From the NCBI RefSeq assembly GCF_011045165.1, contig NZ_JAAKZI010000007.1, positions 1 to 64,000 of the forward strand: a stretch of 64,000 nt of DNA. The letters are read 5' to 3'. Both the position numbers and the translations under genes were made by a program. Positions 8,059 to 17,770 of the stretch are shown piece by piece. The DNA comes from Arthrobacter silviterrae. Lineage in GTDB: Bacteria; Actinomycetota; Actinomycetes; Actinomycetales; Micrococcaceae. Positions within the stretch are counted from its first letter, which is position 1. Each line of letters begins with the position of its first letter. The notes beneath the pieces are model-generated. The model was not told the DNA's origin. It ran no database searches and saw only the letters and a list, made by a program, of their open reading frames with translations.

Positions 8059-8076
8059 TATATGCGTTTGCATCTA
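8059..8076. promoter_or_regulatory. candidate MarR operator
   Basis: TATATGC-GTTT-GCATCTA is an interrupted palindrome of 7-base arms with one mismatch. It has the TAnnTGC-N4-GCAnnTA form common for MarR-family sites. It lies 34 bases before the oxidoreductase start and in the divergent gap with the MFS gene, so it could control both sides. Confidence 0.6.
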
Positions 8077-8215
8077 ATATACCCGGCAACCGTGCAGGAC
8101 GTGAAAATGTTCCCGGGCGAAACCTGTTGCCGCCCCGCCTGCGTCCAGTTCCCCGGCGGGCGCTAGGATTCTGCCAACCGGTAGTAACGGATCTCACACA
8201 TTGCGGGGGCAGTTC

Positions 8216-9682
8216 ATGGATTCACCCAAGCTCAGCCAGGCCAGGGCGCAGGCGGGCCCGGCGGCCATGGCCGTGGTGGGATTTTTGGTCCTCGTGGAGT
8301 TCACCAGCGGCATCCTGCAGGGCTACTACACGCCGCTGCTGACCGACATTGCCCGCTTCCTCCACATTCGCGACGCCGACGTCAACTGGTTTGAAGCCGC
8401 CCAGCTCATGGTCAGCGCCCTGGTGGTGCCCGTGCTGGCGAAGCTGGGCGACATGATTGGCCACCGCCGCGTACTGCTGATCTCCACGGCGCTGACGGCC
8501 GCCGCTTCGTGGGGTGTGGCCTTCGCCCCAAACTTCTGGCTTTTCCTAGGTGCGTGGGCGCTGCAGGGCTTTTATGTGGTGTGGCTACCGCTGGAAATCG
8601 CCCTCGTCTACAGCCGCTCCCACCGCCAGCCCGACGGCGCCGCACTGACCCGCAAAGCAGCCGGCATCCTCGTGGCCGGCCTGGAATTCGGCGTCATTGT
8701 TGGGGCCCTGGCGGGCGGCTTCATTGGCGGCGCCCTGCCCGGACGGTTGTGGCTGACACTCCTCATCCCCGCCATCGCCGTCACCCTGTGCTTCTTTGTG
8801 ATCCTCCTTTGGGTGCCTGAATCGGCCAGCCGGACGGGCGGGCGGATCGACACCACCGGGCTGGTGCTGCTGTCGACCGGGTTGCTGTTGATTACCGCGG
8901 GGCTGACGTTCATGCGCATCAACGGCCCGGGCACCTGGTGGGCGTGGGGCGCGGTGGTGCTTGGCGTTCTGGCGCTGGTGCCGTTCACCCGGTACGAGCT
9001 GGGCCACCGGGACCCGCTCGTGGACATTCGGCTGCTGCGCCAGCCCAGCATGTGGCCGGTGCAGCTGACGGCCTTCCTGTTTGGGGTTTCCGTCCTCGGG
9101 GCGCAGGCGCCCTTGTCCACATTTGCCCGCACCAACCCGCACGACGTCGGCTATGGGCTGGGTGCCAGTTCGTCCCTGGTGTCCGTGCTGATCGGAGTTT
9201 ACGTCCTGGGCCTGCTGGTGGGTGCGCTGTTGTTCCCGGCCGTGGCCAAATGGACCACGCCGCGGGTCACCTTGATCGGCGCTGCCCTCCTGGTGGCGTT
9301 GGGGTACCTGATGTTCCTGCCGCTGCACGGTTCCATGGTGCAGGTGCTGGTAAACATGGGAATCGCCGGTATTGGCAGCGGCGCCCTGGTGGCGGCCCTG
9401 CCCTCTGCCGCCGCGGCGGCGGCGCCGCTGACAAAGACGGGCATGGCCACCGGCCTGACCAATGCCACCAAGACCGTGGGCGGCGCCTTCGCCTCGTGCG
9501 TGTTTGGCATTGCCCTGGCCGGATCGGCGCTGGGGTCCCTGACGGCTGGCGCGGGCAGCACGGCGGCCCCTTTGGCAGGCTACATGCTGGTGTGGACGGT
9601 GTGCGGAGTCACTGCGCTGGTTGCGGCCACGGCGCTCTATTTTGTGCCGAAACTGGCCTTCGGAGCCACCCTTCCGGCCTGA
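8216..9682 (+). CDS. MFS transporter, DHA2-like drug exporter, 488 aa
   Basis: The sequence shows about 14 hydrophobic segments. It carries the MFS loop motif LGDMIGHRRVL between segments 2 and 3 (about residues 74-84), and a motif-C-like Gly-rich fifth segment (GALAGGFIGGALPGR). The Pro/Trp-rich first segments (EFTSGILQGYYTPLLTDI) suit a proton-coupled exporter. The ATG at 8216 is chosen; a TTG at 8201 is in frame but lacks a ribosome site. Substrate cannot be told. Its position, divergent from a MarR-controlled oxidoreductase with a shared operator, suggests joint induction by a toxic compound. Confidence 0.85.
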   Translation: MDSPKLSQARAQAGPAAMAVVGFLVLVEFTSGILQGYYTPLLTDIARFLHIRDADVNWFEAAQLMVSALVVPVLAKLGDMIGHRRVLLISTALTAAASWGVAFAPNFWLFLGAWALQGFYVVWLPLEIALVYSRSHRQPDGAALTRKAAGILVAGLEFGVIVGALAGGFIGGALPGRLWLTLLIPAIAVTLCFFVILLWVPESASRTGGRIDTTGLVLLSTGLLLITAGLTFMRINGPGTWWAWGAVVLGVLALVPFTRYELGHRDPLVDIRLLRQPSMWPVQLTAFLFGVSVLGAQAPLSTFARTNPHDVGYGLGASSSLVSVLIGVYVLGLLVGALLFPAVAKWTTPRVTLIGAALLVALGYLMFLPLHGSMVQVLVNMGIAGIGSGALVAALPSAAAAAAPLTKTGMATGLTNATKTVGGAFASCVFGIALAGSALGSLTAGAGSTAAPLAGYMLVWTVCGVTALVAATALYFVPKLAFGATLPA

Positions 9683-9863
9683 AAGGGTACTTAGTCCTTC
9701 AATTGGAGAATTACCTCACAGACACGCCGGAAGACGGTCTGCGCGGGGGAGGTGCTCGGTTAATCTTTCAAGTGGCGCACATGACCACCGGTCCCCAAGC
9801 ACGTGGGGAACTTGTCAGTTTCTTGGATTCCCTGGCTGCGCAAACCCTCTGAAAGGCACCTTT

Positions 9864-10836
9864 GTGAGCAATTTCAACGGGGCACACCGACCCCTTGCAA
9901 CGATCCCGTTCCCGGTGCGCCCGCACCCCAGCCGGGGCCGTCCAACCGCAAGACCCTCTTCAGCGTCCCGGGCCCCGTTGCAGCCGTGATGGTGCTTGCC
10001 CTGGTCGCCGTGTCTGTTTGGGCTATCCCCGCATTCACCCAGTTTGTGGCCAATGGCAAGCCCGGGCCCACGGCGGTCGCGGCATAATCGGAGCAGGGTG
10101 CGCCGCCGGCGTTGGGCATGCCGCCGGCAGAATCAAGTCCGGAAGCAACTTCGGCCGGCCAGGAGACAGGGGCCGCTGCGGGCATTCCGGCCGGCGCGGT
10201 GGCGCTTCCCGCGGGCTGGATTGCGCTGAACGGGCCCAGCAACGTCCCGGCGGACGGGGATCCGAAGTTCGGGAAGTTTGTGACGGGGGAGTCGTCCTTC
10301 CAGCACCTTTCGTCATGGAGCAATGACAACATGTTCGGCATCACCACCGATCCGGAAACGGGGAAGACGATGCAGCAGGTGGCCCAGGGCACTGAAGAGA
10401 AGGACGCCGACGGAATTTCCATGGCCTTTGCGTTTTTTGCCGAAACCGACGAGGGCAAGTACGGCAGCGACCCGGCCAAGGTAAAGGCGGCCATTGCGGC
10501 CACGCAGGAGAAACTTGCAGCCACCCCCGCAGCCGAACTCCCGAAGTACTTGGTGGGCCACAAATGTGTCTCCGACTTCCAGTCAAGCACCCCGGAAACC
10601 CGCGAGTTCCGCCGCGGGATGGCCTGGTGGTGCAATTCAGCTGCAAGACGGCCGCCGGGGATGAGATCCAAGCCGTCAACCCTTTTTTTCCGTCACCCCG
10701 TGGGGAACCCCGCAACGAATGGGGATCAGCGGCCACAAGAGCTACTGGGATGCGAATCCCGGCACGCTTGAACTGCTCGCCAACTCCTACCGCATCAACA
10801 AGTGGAAGCAGCAAGGGCAGCCCCGTCCGGTCCCGG
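9864..10836 (+). pseudogene. broken membrane-anchored extracellular protein gene
   Basis: A single ancestral gene is visible in pieces. It starts at GTG 9864 with ribosome site GAAAGG. Within about 40 bases the frame must shift to read a Pro-rich segment and a membrane helix (VAAVMVLALVAVSVWAIPAF). At 10085 a TAA interrupts it where CAA (giving AAQSEQGAPPAL) would keep it open. The same frame then encodes a folded domain (LPAGWIALNGPSNVPADGD on) up to 10620, where loss of one G turns a Val run into AWWCN. After VVQFSCKTAAGDEIQAVN another one-base shift in a T7 run leads into WGTPQRMGISGHKSYWDANP. So there are three frameshifts and one stop. The original end is unclear, near the convergent RND gene. 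Family unknown. Sequencing error could explain the homopolymer shift, but not easily all four lesions. Confidence 0.65.
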
Positions 10837-13800
10837 TCAGTCGGCTGCCGCGCGACGGCCGCGGACCTTGGGGATGGCGCCCGTGGTCCAGTCCTGAAAC
10901 TCCGGAACCCCCGCCGGGCCGGCGGCCGGGACCCCCGCCGGAACCCCGGCCGGGACCCCGCCTGGCAAAGCGGCCGGCTTGTGCACCACCTTGAGTGCCT
11001 TCAGCAGCTCGCGGCGTTCCTTGCGCCCCTCCACGAGGCGGTACAGCACCGGGACCAGGACCAGCGTCAGCAGGGTTGAGGAAACCAGGCCGCCCACCAC
11101 CACCACGGCCAGCGGCTGGGAGATGAACCCGCCGCCGCCCGTCACGCCCAGCGCCATGGGCGTCAGCGCAAATATGGTTGCCAGGGCGGTCATCAGGATG
11201 GGGCGCAGGCGCTGGCGGGCGCCGTGCTCAATGGCGTCTGCCACGTTCATGGCGGGCCTGTCGCCGGAAGGGCGCCGGTACTGGTTGATCAGGTCGATCA
11301 GCACAATGGCGTTGGTGACCACAATGCCCACCAGCATCAGCATGCCGATCAGCGACGGCAGGCCCAGCGGGATCCGGGTGATGAGCAGCAGCGCAATGGC
11401 GCCCGTGGCGGCAAACGGGATGGACACGAGAAGGATCAGCGGCTGCACCAGCGACTTGAACGTCGCCACCATGATGACGTAGACAATGGCGATGGCGGCC
11501 AGCATGGCCAGGCCAAGCTGCTTGAATGAATCGGCCTGCTGTGTGGCCGCACCGCCCACGGAGGCAATGGTGCCGGCGGGAAGCTTGGTAGCGTCGAGCC
11601 GCTTTTGGACCTGGGCACTGAGCGAGCCCAGCGAGTTGGCTTCCGGCACCACGGACACGGTGGCCGTGCGCTGGCCGTTGGAGGAGGTGATGGTCAGCGG
11701 CGTGTCCACCTGCTTTACGGTGGCCACCGCTGAAAGCGGCACCAGGCCCGCGGGGGTGGGAATCTTCGCATCGGCCAGTGCGGCAACGGAGTCAAAGGTG
11801 GTGCCCGTGCCCACCTGGACCTTGTAGTCGGTGGTGTCAATGCGCACGGTGCCGGCCGGGATGGGGCTGACAGTGGCGGCCAAAAGTCCCGTGATCTGCG
11901 ATTCGTCCAGGCCGGCAGCCACTGCCTTTGCGCGGTCCACGCTCACCTGGACCACGGGCTGCGCCGCGGACAGGTTGCTGGAGACGGACTGGGCCCCGGG
12001 AACGCCGGTCATGGCCTTGACCAGGGCGTCGGAGGCCTGTTGAAGTTCGACGCCGGTGCTTGCCTTCACCGTGATGTCCACCGAGCTTGAGGTGCCAAAG
12101 CCGCCTCCGCTGGCACCGAGGGAAATGCTGCCAGCATCCTTGATGGTGGCGATGGCGGCCCGGACGGTGTCCTGGAGCTTGACCTGGTCTGCGGCAGGGT
12201 CCGTGATGATCTGGAAGGAGGCGCTGGACGCCCCGGAGGACAGCAGGGCCGAGAAGCCGCCGGAGCTGTTGCCGATGGTGACCTGGACGTCCTGGATGCC
12301 GGTGATGCCCTTGAGCTTCGCCTCAACCTTCTTCGCGGCCGCATCGGTCACGGCCAGGCTGGTGCCCGGCGGCATGGCCTGCTTGACGGACATGCTGTTC
12401 TGGCCGGTGTCGCCGAGCAGATTGGTGGGCAGCAGCGGCGTCATGGCGAGGGTGGCCCCGAGGATGATGACGCCGGCAATGAGCGTGTAGACGGGGTGCT
12501 TCTGGGTCTTGGCGAGGACGGGCAGGTAGCCGCGCTGCAGCCACGAGGACCGCTCCTTGGCCTCCACCACGCGAAGCAGGGCCTGGCCGCCCAAGGGGGC
12601 GCCGGCTTCGTCCGTGTGGGAGGTGCCCTTCAGGAACCAGTAGGCGAGCACAGGCACAATGGTCAGCGACACCAGCAGGGAAGCCAGCAGCGCAAAGGTG
12701 ACGGTGAGCGCGAACGGGCGGAACAGCTCCCCGGCCAGGCTGCCCACGAAGGCAATGGGGAGGAAAACGGCCACCGTGGTCAGGGTGGAGGCTGTAACGG
12801 CACCCGCCACCTCGCGGATGGCGGACAGGATGGCTGCCCTCTTGTCCTCCCCGTAGCTCATGTGCCGCTTGATGTTTTCAATGACCACAATGGAGTCGTC
12901 CACCACCCGGCCAATGGCGATGGTCAGCGCGCCGAGGGTCAGGATGTTCAGCGAATACCCCGTGGCCCAGAGCCCAATGAAGGTCACCAGCAGGGACAGC
13001 GGGATGGAGATGGCGGTGACAAGCGTGGAGCGCGCCGAGAGCAGGAAGATCAAGATCACGACGACGGCGAAGCCCAGTCCCAGCAACCCCTCCTGGGTGA
13101 GGTCGCTTATGGACTTTTCAATGAACGGGGCCTGGTCCAGGACGGTGGTGAACTTTGTCTGGTGGCCCAGTGATGCCTCGATTTGCGGCAGCTGGGCGTT
13201 GATCTGCTTGGACAGCCCCACAGTGTCCGCGTCCGGCTTTTTCGTGATGGACAGTGCCAGCGTGGCCACGCCGTTGGTGCGGGTGATCGAGGTGGTGGTG
13301 TCGTCCGCCAGGGCAACGCTGGCCACCTGGCCGATGGTGGGCGCGGCGGCGGCCTTGCTGCCGGCCAGCGGGAGGGCCTTGATGGTGTCCAGCGAATCAA
13401 CGGGGCTGCCTGCCTGGACGGGGAGTGTCAGCCCGTCATTGCTCAGGGATCCGACGGGAATTAGTGGGCCGTTGTTCTTCAGCGCCGCAGTGATGGAGCC
13501 GGGATTGACGCCCGCGGCGGCCATCTTGGCGGGATCGGGCAGGATGGCGATGTGCTGGGAGTTGGCGCCCGTGACGTCGGCGCTTCGCACGCCGTCGATT
13601 TTCATCAGGGCCGGCACGGCCAGCCGCTGCAGGTTGGTGTTGAGGGCGGCGAGGTCCTGGTTTGAGGAGACTGCCAGGAAAACTATGGGGAAGTCAGCGA
13701 TGGAGCCGGCAATCGGCTGCGGGGTGACGCCGGAGGGCAGCGTGGTGCTGACGGTGGAAATGGCACGGTCAATCTGGTTCCGGGCACGGTCCAGGTTGGT

Positions 13801-14097
13801 GCCGTAGGTGAAGGCCAAGTTGATCGTGGAGACGCCGCTGCGCGAGGTGGACGTGCTTGATTCCAGGCCCTCGACGGCGTTCAGCGCGGCTTCCAGCGGT
13901 GCGCTTACCTGCTTGTCAACCACCTCGGGCGAAGCGCCCGGCATTGCCGAGACCACCGTAATTTGCGGAAATTCGATGGACGGGATGAGCTCCTGCTTGA
14001 GGGAGCCGAGGGTGATCACCCCGAAAACCACCGCGAAGATGGTGATGAGTGCAATGAGTGCCCGGTTTCCCAGGGACAGCCGTGCCAAACGAAACAT
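10837..14097 (-). CDS. RND superfamily efflux permease (HAE1/SwrC-like), 1086 aa
   Basis: The two-fold RND layout is plain: a first membrane helix (ALIALITIFAVVFGVITLG), a long extracytoplasmic porter domain (about residues 40-330), six helices, a second porter domain, and six more helices. The proton-relay motif in helix 4 is present (GRVVDDSIVVIENIKRH). The protein starts MFRLARLSLGNRALI. The C-terminal tail carries GVPAG repeats and is not part of the family core. The true start is ATG 14097 (GGGAG seven bases before it), not the TTG at 14100. Gram-positive members such as B. subtilis SwrC export surfactants or drugs without an outer-membrane partner. No adaptor gene is adjacent. Substrate unknown. 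Confidence 0.92.
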   Translation of the reverse strand: MFRLARLSLGNRALIALITIFAVVFGVITLGSLKQELIPSIEFPQITVVSAMPGASPEVVDKQVSAPLEAALNAVEGLESSTSTSRSGVSTINLAFTYGTNLDRARNQIDRAISTVSTTLPSGVTPQPIAGSIADFPIVFLAVSSNQDLAALNTNLQRLAVPALMKIDGVRSADVTGANSQHIAILPDPAKMAAAGVNPGSITAALKNNGPLIPVGSLSNDGLTLPVQAGSPVDSLDTIKALPLAGSKAAAAPTIGQVASVALADDTTTSITRTNGVATLALSITKKPDADTVGLSKQINAQLPQIEASLGHQTKFTTVLDQAPFIEKSISDLTQEGLLGLGFAVVVILIFLLSARSTLVTAISIPLSLLVTFIGLWATGYSLNILTLGALTIAIGRVVDDSIVVIENIKRHMSYGEDKRAAILSAIREVAGAVTASTLTTVAVFLPIAFVGSLAGELFRPFALTVTFALLASLLVSLTIVPVLAYWFLKGTSHTDEAGAPLGGQALLRVVEAKERSSWLQRGYLPVLAKTQKHPVYTLIAGVIILGATLAMTPLLPTNLLGDTGQNSMSVKQAMPPGTSLAVTDAAAKKVEAKLKGITGIQDVQVTIGNSSGGFSALLSSGASSASFQIITDPAADQVKLQDTVRAAIATIKDAGSISLGASGGGFGTSSSVDITVKASTGVELQQASDALVKAMTGVPGAQSVSSNLSAAQPVVQVSVDRAKAVAAGLDESQITGLLAATVSPIPAGTVRIDTTDYKVQVGTGTTFDSVAALADAKIPTPAGLVPLSAVATVKQVDTPLTITSSNGQRTATVSVVPEANSLGSLSAQVQKRLDATKLPAGTIASVGGAATQQADSFKQLGLAMLAAIAIVYVIMVATFKSLVQPLILLVSIPFAATGAIALLLITRIPLGLPSLIGMLMLVGIVVTNAIVLIDLINQYRRPSGDRPAMNVADAIEHGARQRLRPILMTALATIFALTPMALGVTGGGGFISQPLAVVVVGGLVSSTLLTLVLVPVLYRLVEGRKERRELLKALKVVHKPAALPGGVPAGVPAGVPAAGPAGVPEFQDWTTGAIPKVRGRRAAAD

Positions 14098-14179
14098 CAA
14101 TAAACTCCCATTGCGTTATGCCGGTTCCGTCTGGCCCTGCCTGTGTTGCCTTTGGTGCGTGTGGCGGCGTCCGCCCGCC

Positions 14180-15679
14180 CTACCCCGCCACCGTCTCCAG
14201 CTGCAGGGATGCTGCAGTCGAGGCAAGTGTCTTTTCAAAGAGCTCGGCATTCTCGTTGAGCTTGGTGCCGTAGGTTGGCATCATTCCGCGCAGGGAGTCC
14301 TGCCATTCGCGCTTGAACTTGCGCGGGAAGCACCGCTGGAGCAGCTGCAGCATGATCGGCACCGCCGTGGAGGCCCCGGGGGAGGCGCCGAGCAGGGCGG
14401 AAATGGAACCGTCGGCCGAGGTAATGACTTCGGTGCCGAACTGCAGGATCCCGCCCTTCTTGGCATCCTTTTTGATGATCTGCACGCGCTGGCCGGCCGT
14501 GATGAGTTCCCAGTCCTTGCCGTCCGCCTCGGGGAAGTATTCGTGCAGGGCCTCCACCTTGCCGGCGTGCGACTTGGTGACTTCGCTGACCAGGTACTTC
14601 ACCAGGTCCAGGTTGTCCTTGCCCACGGCCAGCATGGGGATGATGTTCCCGGGCCGGATGGACCCCGGCAGGTCAAGGTAGCTGCCGGTCTTGAGGTACT
14701 TGGTGGAAAAGCCGCCGTACGGGCCGAACAGCAGCGAGCGCTTGCCGCCGACGAAGCGGGTGTCCAGGTGGGGAACTGACATGGGCGGGGCGCCAACTGA
14801 CGCCTGGCCGTAGACCTTGGCGCTGTGCTGGGACGCCAGTTCTTCATCCGTGCACCGGAAGAACTGGCCGGAGACGGGAAAGCCGCCAAAGCCCTTGCCC
14901 TCGGGGATGCCCGATTTCTGCAGCAGGTGCAGCGCCCCGCCGCCGCCTCCGATGAAGACAAACTTGGCCTTGATCTGCCCGTGTTCGCCGGAGGCCGGGT
15001 GCTTGGTGGAAATGTCCCACTGGCCGCCGCTGGTGCGCTGGACATCCGTGACGGAGGTGTTGTAGTTGACCTCCACGCCGCTTTCGCCCATGTAAGCGAT
15101 GAGCTCGCGGGTGAGCGCACCAAAGTCGACGTCGGTGCCCTCGGCCGCACGGGTTGCCGTCGCCACGTCACGGGGGTCGCGGCCCTTCATGACCAGCGGC
15201 GCCCACTCGGCAATCTGTGCGGGGTCCTCGGAGTATTCCATGGAGGCAAACAGCGGGTTGTTGCTCAGCGCGGCGTGCCGGGCCTTGAGGAACTTCCTGT
15301 GCGCCTCGCCCAGCACGAAGCTCATGTGCGGGACGGTGTTGATGAAGCCTTTGGGGGAGCCGACCATGTTGTTGTCGACCATGTGCGCCCAGAATTGGCG
15401 CGAGAGCTGGAACTGTTCGTTGATGTTCAGCGCCTTTGCCGGGTCAACGGTGCCGTCTTTTGCCATCGGCGAATAGTTGAGCTCGCAGAGCGCGGAGTGG
15501 CCGGTGCCGGCGTTGTTCCACGGGCTGGAGGACTCAAGGCCCGGTTTGTCGAGCTGTTCAAACAGCACGATGTTCCAGGTGGGTTCGAGTTGCTTGAGCA
15601 TTGCACCCAAAGTGGCGCTCATGATGCCGCCTCCGATGAGGACAACGTCAGCGTCTTTGGTGGTGGAAATGAAAGTCAC
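14180..15679 (-). CDS. mqo: malate:quinone oxidoreductase, 499 aa
   Basis: Mqo is a peripheral membrane FAD enzyme that oxidises L-malate to oxaloacetate and passes electrons to quinone, taking the place of NAD malate dehydrogenase in the TCA cycle. The FAD-binding Gly motif is [15 protein letters not shown] near residues 12-26. Family segments include [23 protein letters not shown] split over about residues 50-72, PHMSFVLGE and the C-terminal [16 protein letters not shown]. Full length. I place the start at GTG 15679 because GGAG lies 6 bases before it; the TTG at 15685 would overlap that ribosome site. It stands alone, with no cotranscribed neighbour. Confidence 0.95.
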   Translation of the reverse strand: MTFISTTKDADVVLIGGGIMSATLGAMLKQLEPTWNIVLFEQLDKPGLESSSPWNNAGTGHSALCELNYSPMAKDGTVDPAKALNINEQFQLSRQFWAHMVDNNMVGSPKGFINTVPHMSFVLGEAHRKFLKARHAALSNNPLFASMEYSEDPAQIAEWAPLVMKGRDPRDVATATRAAEGTDVDFGALTRELIAYMGESGVEVNYNTSVTDVQRTSGGQWDISTKHPASGEHGQIKAKFVFIGGGGGALHLLQKSGIPEGKGFGGFPVSGQFFRCTDEELASQHSAKVYGQASVGAPPMSVPHLDTRFVGGKRSLLFGPYGGFSTKYLKTGSYLDLPGSIRPGNIIPMLAVGKDNLDLVKYLVSEVTKSHAGKVEALHEYFPEADGKDWELITAGQRVQIIKKDAKKGGILQFGTEVITSADGSISALLGASPGASTAVPIMLQLLQRCFPRKFKREWQDSLRGMMPTYGTKLNENAELFEKTLASTAASLQLETVAG

Positions 15680-15772
15680 AGTCAACTCCGGGTAGAGGCT
15701 CTTCCTAGCGGTAGAAGCCTATCGCGGCGGGGGCGCGATGCTTAAATCACGTCTGGTGGGTCACATCACGCC

Positions 15773-17461
15773 CTAGCCGCCCGCGCCAGGCGTCAGCGTG
15801 ACGTGGTTGAAGACCTCGTTGAGGACGGGGCTGAGAGGATAGCTGGCCACCTTGTCGGAGAGGGCGATGGCGGAGATGGGCAGGGCAATGGGGATGGCGG
15901 GCAGTGTGGCGGCAATCTGCTTGTTGATGGCGTCATAGGCGGCAACCCGGTCCGGCCCGTTGGGCATGCTGCGGGCGCGGGTGATTTTCGAAACCAGCTG
16001 CGGGTCCTCGAGCCCCAGCCCGGCGTTGGCCGAGCCGAACAGCGGGCCCACAAAGTTGTCCGGGTCCGCGTAGCTGCCGTTCCAGCCCATCAGGCTCAGC
16101 GCCTGCCCGTCCTGTTTGGTCACGGCCTGGACGTAGCCGTCATTCCAGGCAATGGGCACTGGCTTGATGTTCAGCCCGATGGCCGTCAGCTCACGCGCAA
16201 TTTCGGCGTACACCTTTTCGGGCGTGGGGAGGTAGGGGCGCGACGCATTGGTGGGGTAGAAGAATTTCAGCTCCTGCCCCTTGTAGCTGGAGGAGGCCAG
16301 CAGCGCCTTGGCCTTGACTGGATCGTACGGGATGCCCTGGACCGAGTTGTTGAAACCGCTGAGCTTGGGCGGGATGAACTGCGCCGTGGCGGTGGTGCCG
16401 GCAATGAAGAACTTGTCCACCAGGGTTGACTTGTCAATGCCCGCCGCAATGGCCTCACGGACCTTGAGGTCCGCCAGGACGGGAATGGACTGGTTGAGGG
16501 CCACGTACATGACGGAGAACGGGTCGCGCTGCAGCACCTGCTTGCCGCTCTTGATGAGCTTGTCAAAGTTGCCGGGCGTGACCGGGTCGAAGCCGTCCAG
16601 GGTGCCGTCGGCGAGGGCGGCCAGGCGCGCTTCGGGCTGGTCGTAGGTAATGAACTTCAGCGTGGTGATTTGGCCCTTGGTGCCCCAATAGCCGGGGTAG
16701 GCCGTCATTGTCACGACGCCGTTGGCTGAGGAGGTGAATTCGAACGGGCCCGTGCCCACGGGGTGGAGGGCGTACTTGGAGACCTTGTTGCCGCCCATGG
16801 TCTCGTTGAGGGTGTTGGCGGTGCCCTGCTGAAGTGCCTTGGGGGAGGAGATGGCGAAGGCGGGAACGGTCAGGGCCTGCAGGAAGCCGGTCAGGCGCAT
16901 TTTGAGCCCAACCGTGACTTCCAGGGTACTGTCCACCGTGCAGCGGTCGTACAGGGAGTTTGCGGCGTTGTCGGAAAATTCACGGAACACCTGCTTGAAG
17001 GTGGCCGAGGACCCGTCCCCGCGCGTTGCGGCCGGCATGGTGTACCAGCGGTTGAAGTTGGCGCACACGGCTGCCGCGTCAAACGGCGTACCGTCCTGGA
17101 ACGTGACACCCTTGCGCAGCTTGAATGTGTAGCCGAGCCCGCTGCCGAGTTCGGTCCACGACGTCGCCAGGCTGGGGGCGGGCGCGCCCGTCACCGGGTC
17201 AATGGTGACCAGGCCCTCGAGCACCTGCCGTGTCACCCGGTACGACTCCGTGTCGGAGACCAGTGCCGGGTCAAAGCCGGAAGGGTCCGCCCCCGTGCCG
17301 AAGCTGAAGGTGACTGGCGCTGGGGCCGTGGTGGCCGGCGTCGTGCTGGAGGGGTCGGGGCCCGGCGCCCCAGTGCACCCCGTGGCGGCCAGAAGCACGA
17401 CGGCGGCAATCACGGCAGCGCGGCGGCTTGCCTTGCGTCGGGGACCGGCTGGGGTGGGCAC
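15773..17461 (-). CDS. ABC transporter substrate-binding lipoprotein, peptide/opine type, 562 aa
   Basis: This is an SBP_bac_5 family lipoprotein (DppA/OppA-like). The signal region has Arg/Lys, a hydrophobic run AAVIAAVVLLAATG and lipobox ATGC near residue 29. The family signature region is TWTELGSGLGYTFKLRKGVTFQDG-like (about residues 105-130), and the C-terminal ligand-binding lobe contains LMGWNGSYADPDNFVGPLF. The start is GTG 17461 with AAGGAG 8 bases upstream. No permease or ATPase genes are beside it, so it is an orphan binding protein that would have to use a transporter encoded elsewhere. Ligand unknown; oligopeptide is the default guess. Confidence 0.9.
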   Translation of the reverse strand: MPTPAGPRRKASRRAAVIAAVVLLAATGCTGAPGPDPSSTTPATTAPAPVTFSFGTGADPSGFDPALVSDTESYRVTRQVLEGLVTIDPVTGAPAPSLATSWTELGSGLGYTFKLRKGVTFQDGTPFDAAAVCANFNRWYTMPAATRGDGSSATFKQVFREFSDNAANSLYDRCTVDSTLEVTVGLKMRLTGFLQALTVPAFAISSPKALQQGTANTLNETMGGNKVSKYALHPVGTGPFEFTSSANGVVTMTAYPGYWGTKGQITTLKFITYDQPEARLAALADGTLDGFDPVTPGNFDKLIKSGKQVLQRDPFSVMYVALNQSIPVLADLKVREAIAAGIDKSTLVDKFFIAGTTATAQFIPPKLSGFNNSVQGIPYDPVKAKALLASSSYKGQELKFFYPTNASRPYLPTPEKVYAEIARELTAIGLNIKPVPIAWNDGYVQAVTKQDGQALSLMGWNGSYADPDNFVGPLFGSANAGLGLEDPQLVSKITRARSMPNGPDRVAAYDAINKQIAATLPAIPIALPISAIALSDKVASYPLSPVLNEVFNHVTLTPGAGG

Positions 17462-17637
17462 GTTGTGGTTCTCCTTGCGGGGATGAATTCCATCAGCCCC
17501 TCATCTTAGTGGCACTTTCCCCGCAACGCCCGGGAGGCGCGGTGGGTGCGCTGGCAGCGGGCGGTCACAAGCTGCATCGCGGCCGGGTAGTATGGTGCAG
17601 GTCTTTCAAGGTGTTCATTCCTTGGCGGACGCACCGC

Positions 17638-17719
17638 GCGCGAGTGGTGGAATTGGTAGACACGCAGGTTTTAGGTACCTGTGCCTTCGGGCGTAGGGGT
17701 TCAAGTCCCCTCTTGCGCA
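17638..17719 (+). tRNA. tRNA-Leu (anticodon UAG)
   Basis: The acceptor strands GCGCGAG and CTTGCGC pair, and the anticodon stem CAGGT/ACCTG encloses loop TTTAGGT with anticodon TAG at 17672-17674. A long variable arm (CCTTCGGG hairpin) marks the leucine class II shape, and the T arm is GGGGTTCAAGTCCCC. CCA is not encoded. It reads CUA and, by wobble, other CUN codons. Confidence 0.95.
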
Positions 17720-17770
17720 CTCTTTGGACCGGGCTTCGGGGCTGCGGCCTCCGCCGTCCTAGGCCTTGTT

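Noticed and set aside
9803-10771. Two separate small genes (94 and 219 codons)
   Set aside because: They lie in the same frame split by one TAA, and the joined reading continues into further frames as one protein; a decayed single gene explains it better.
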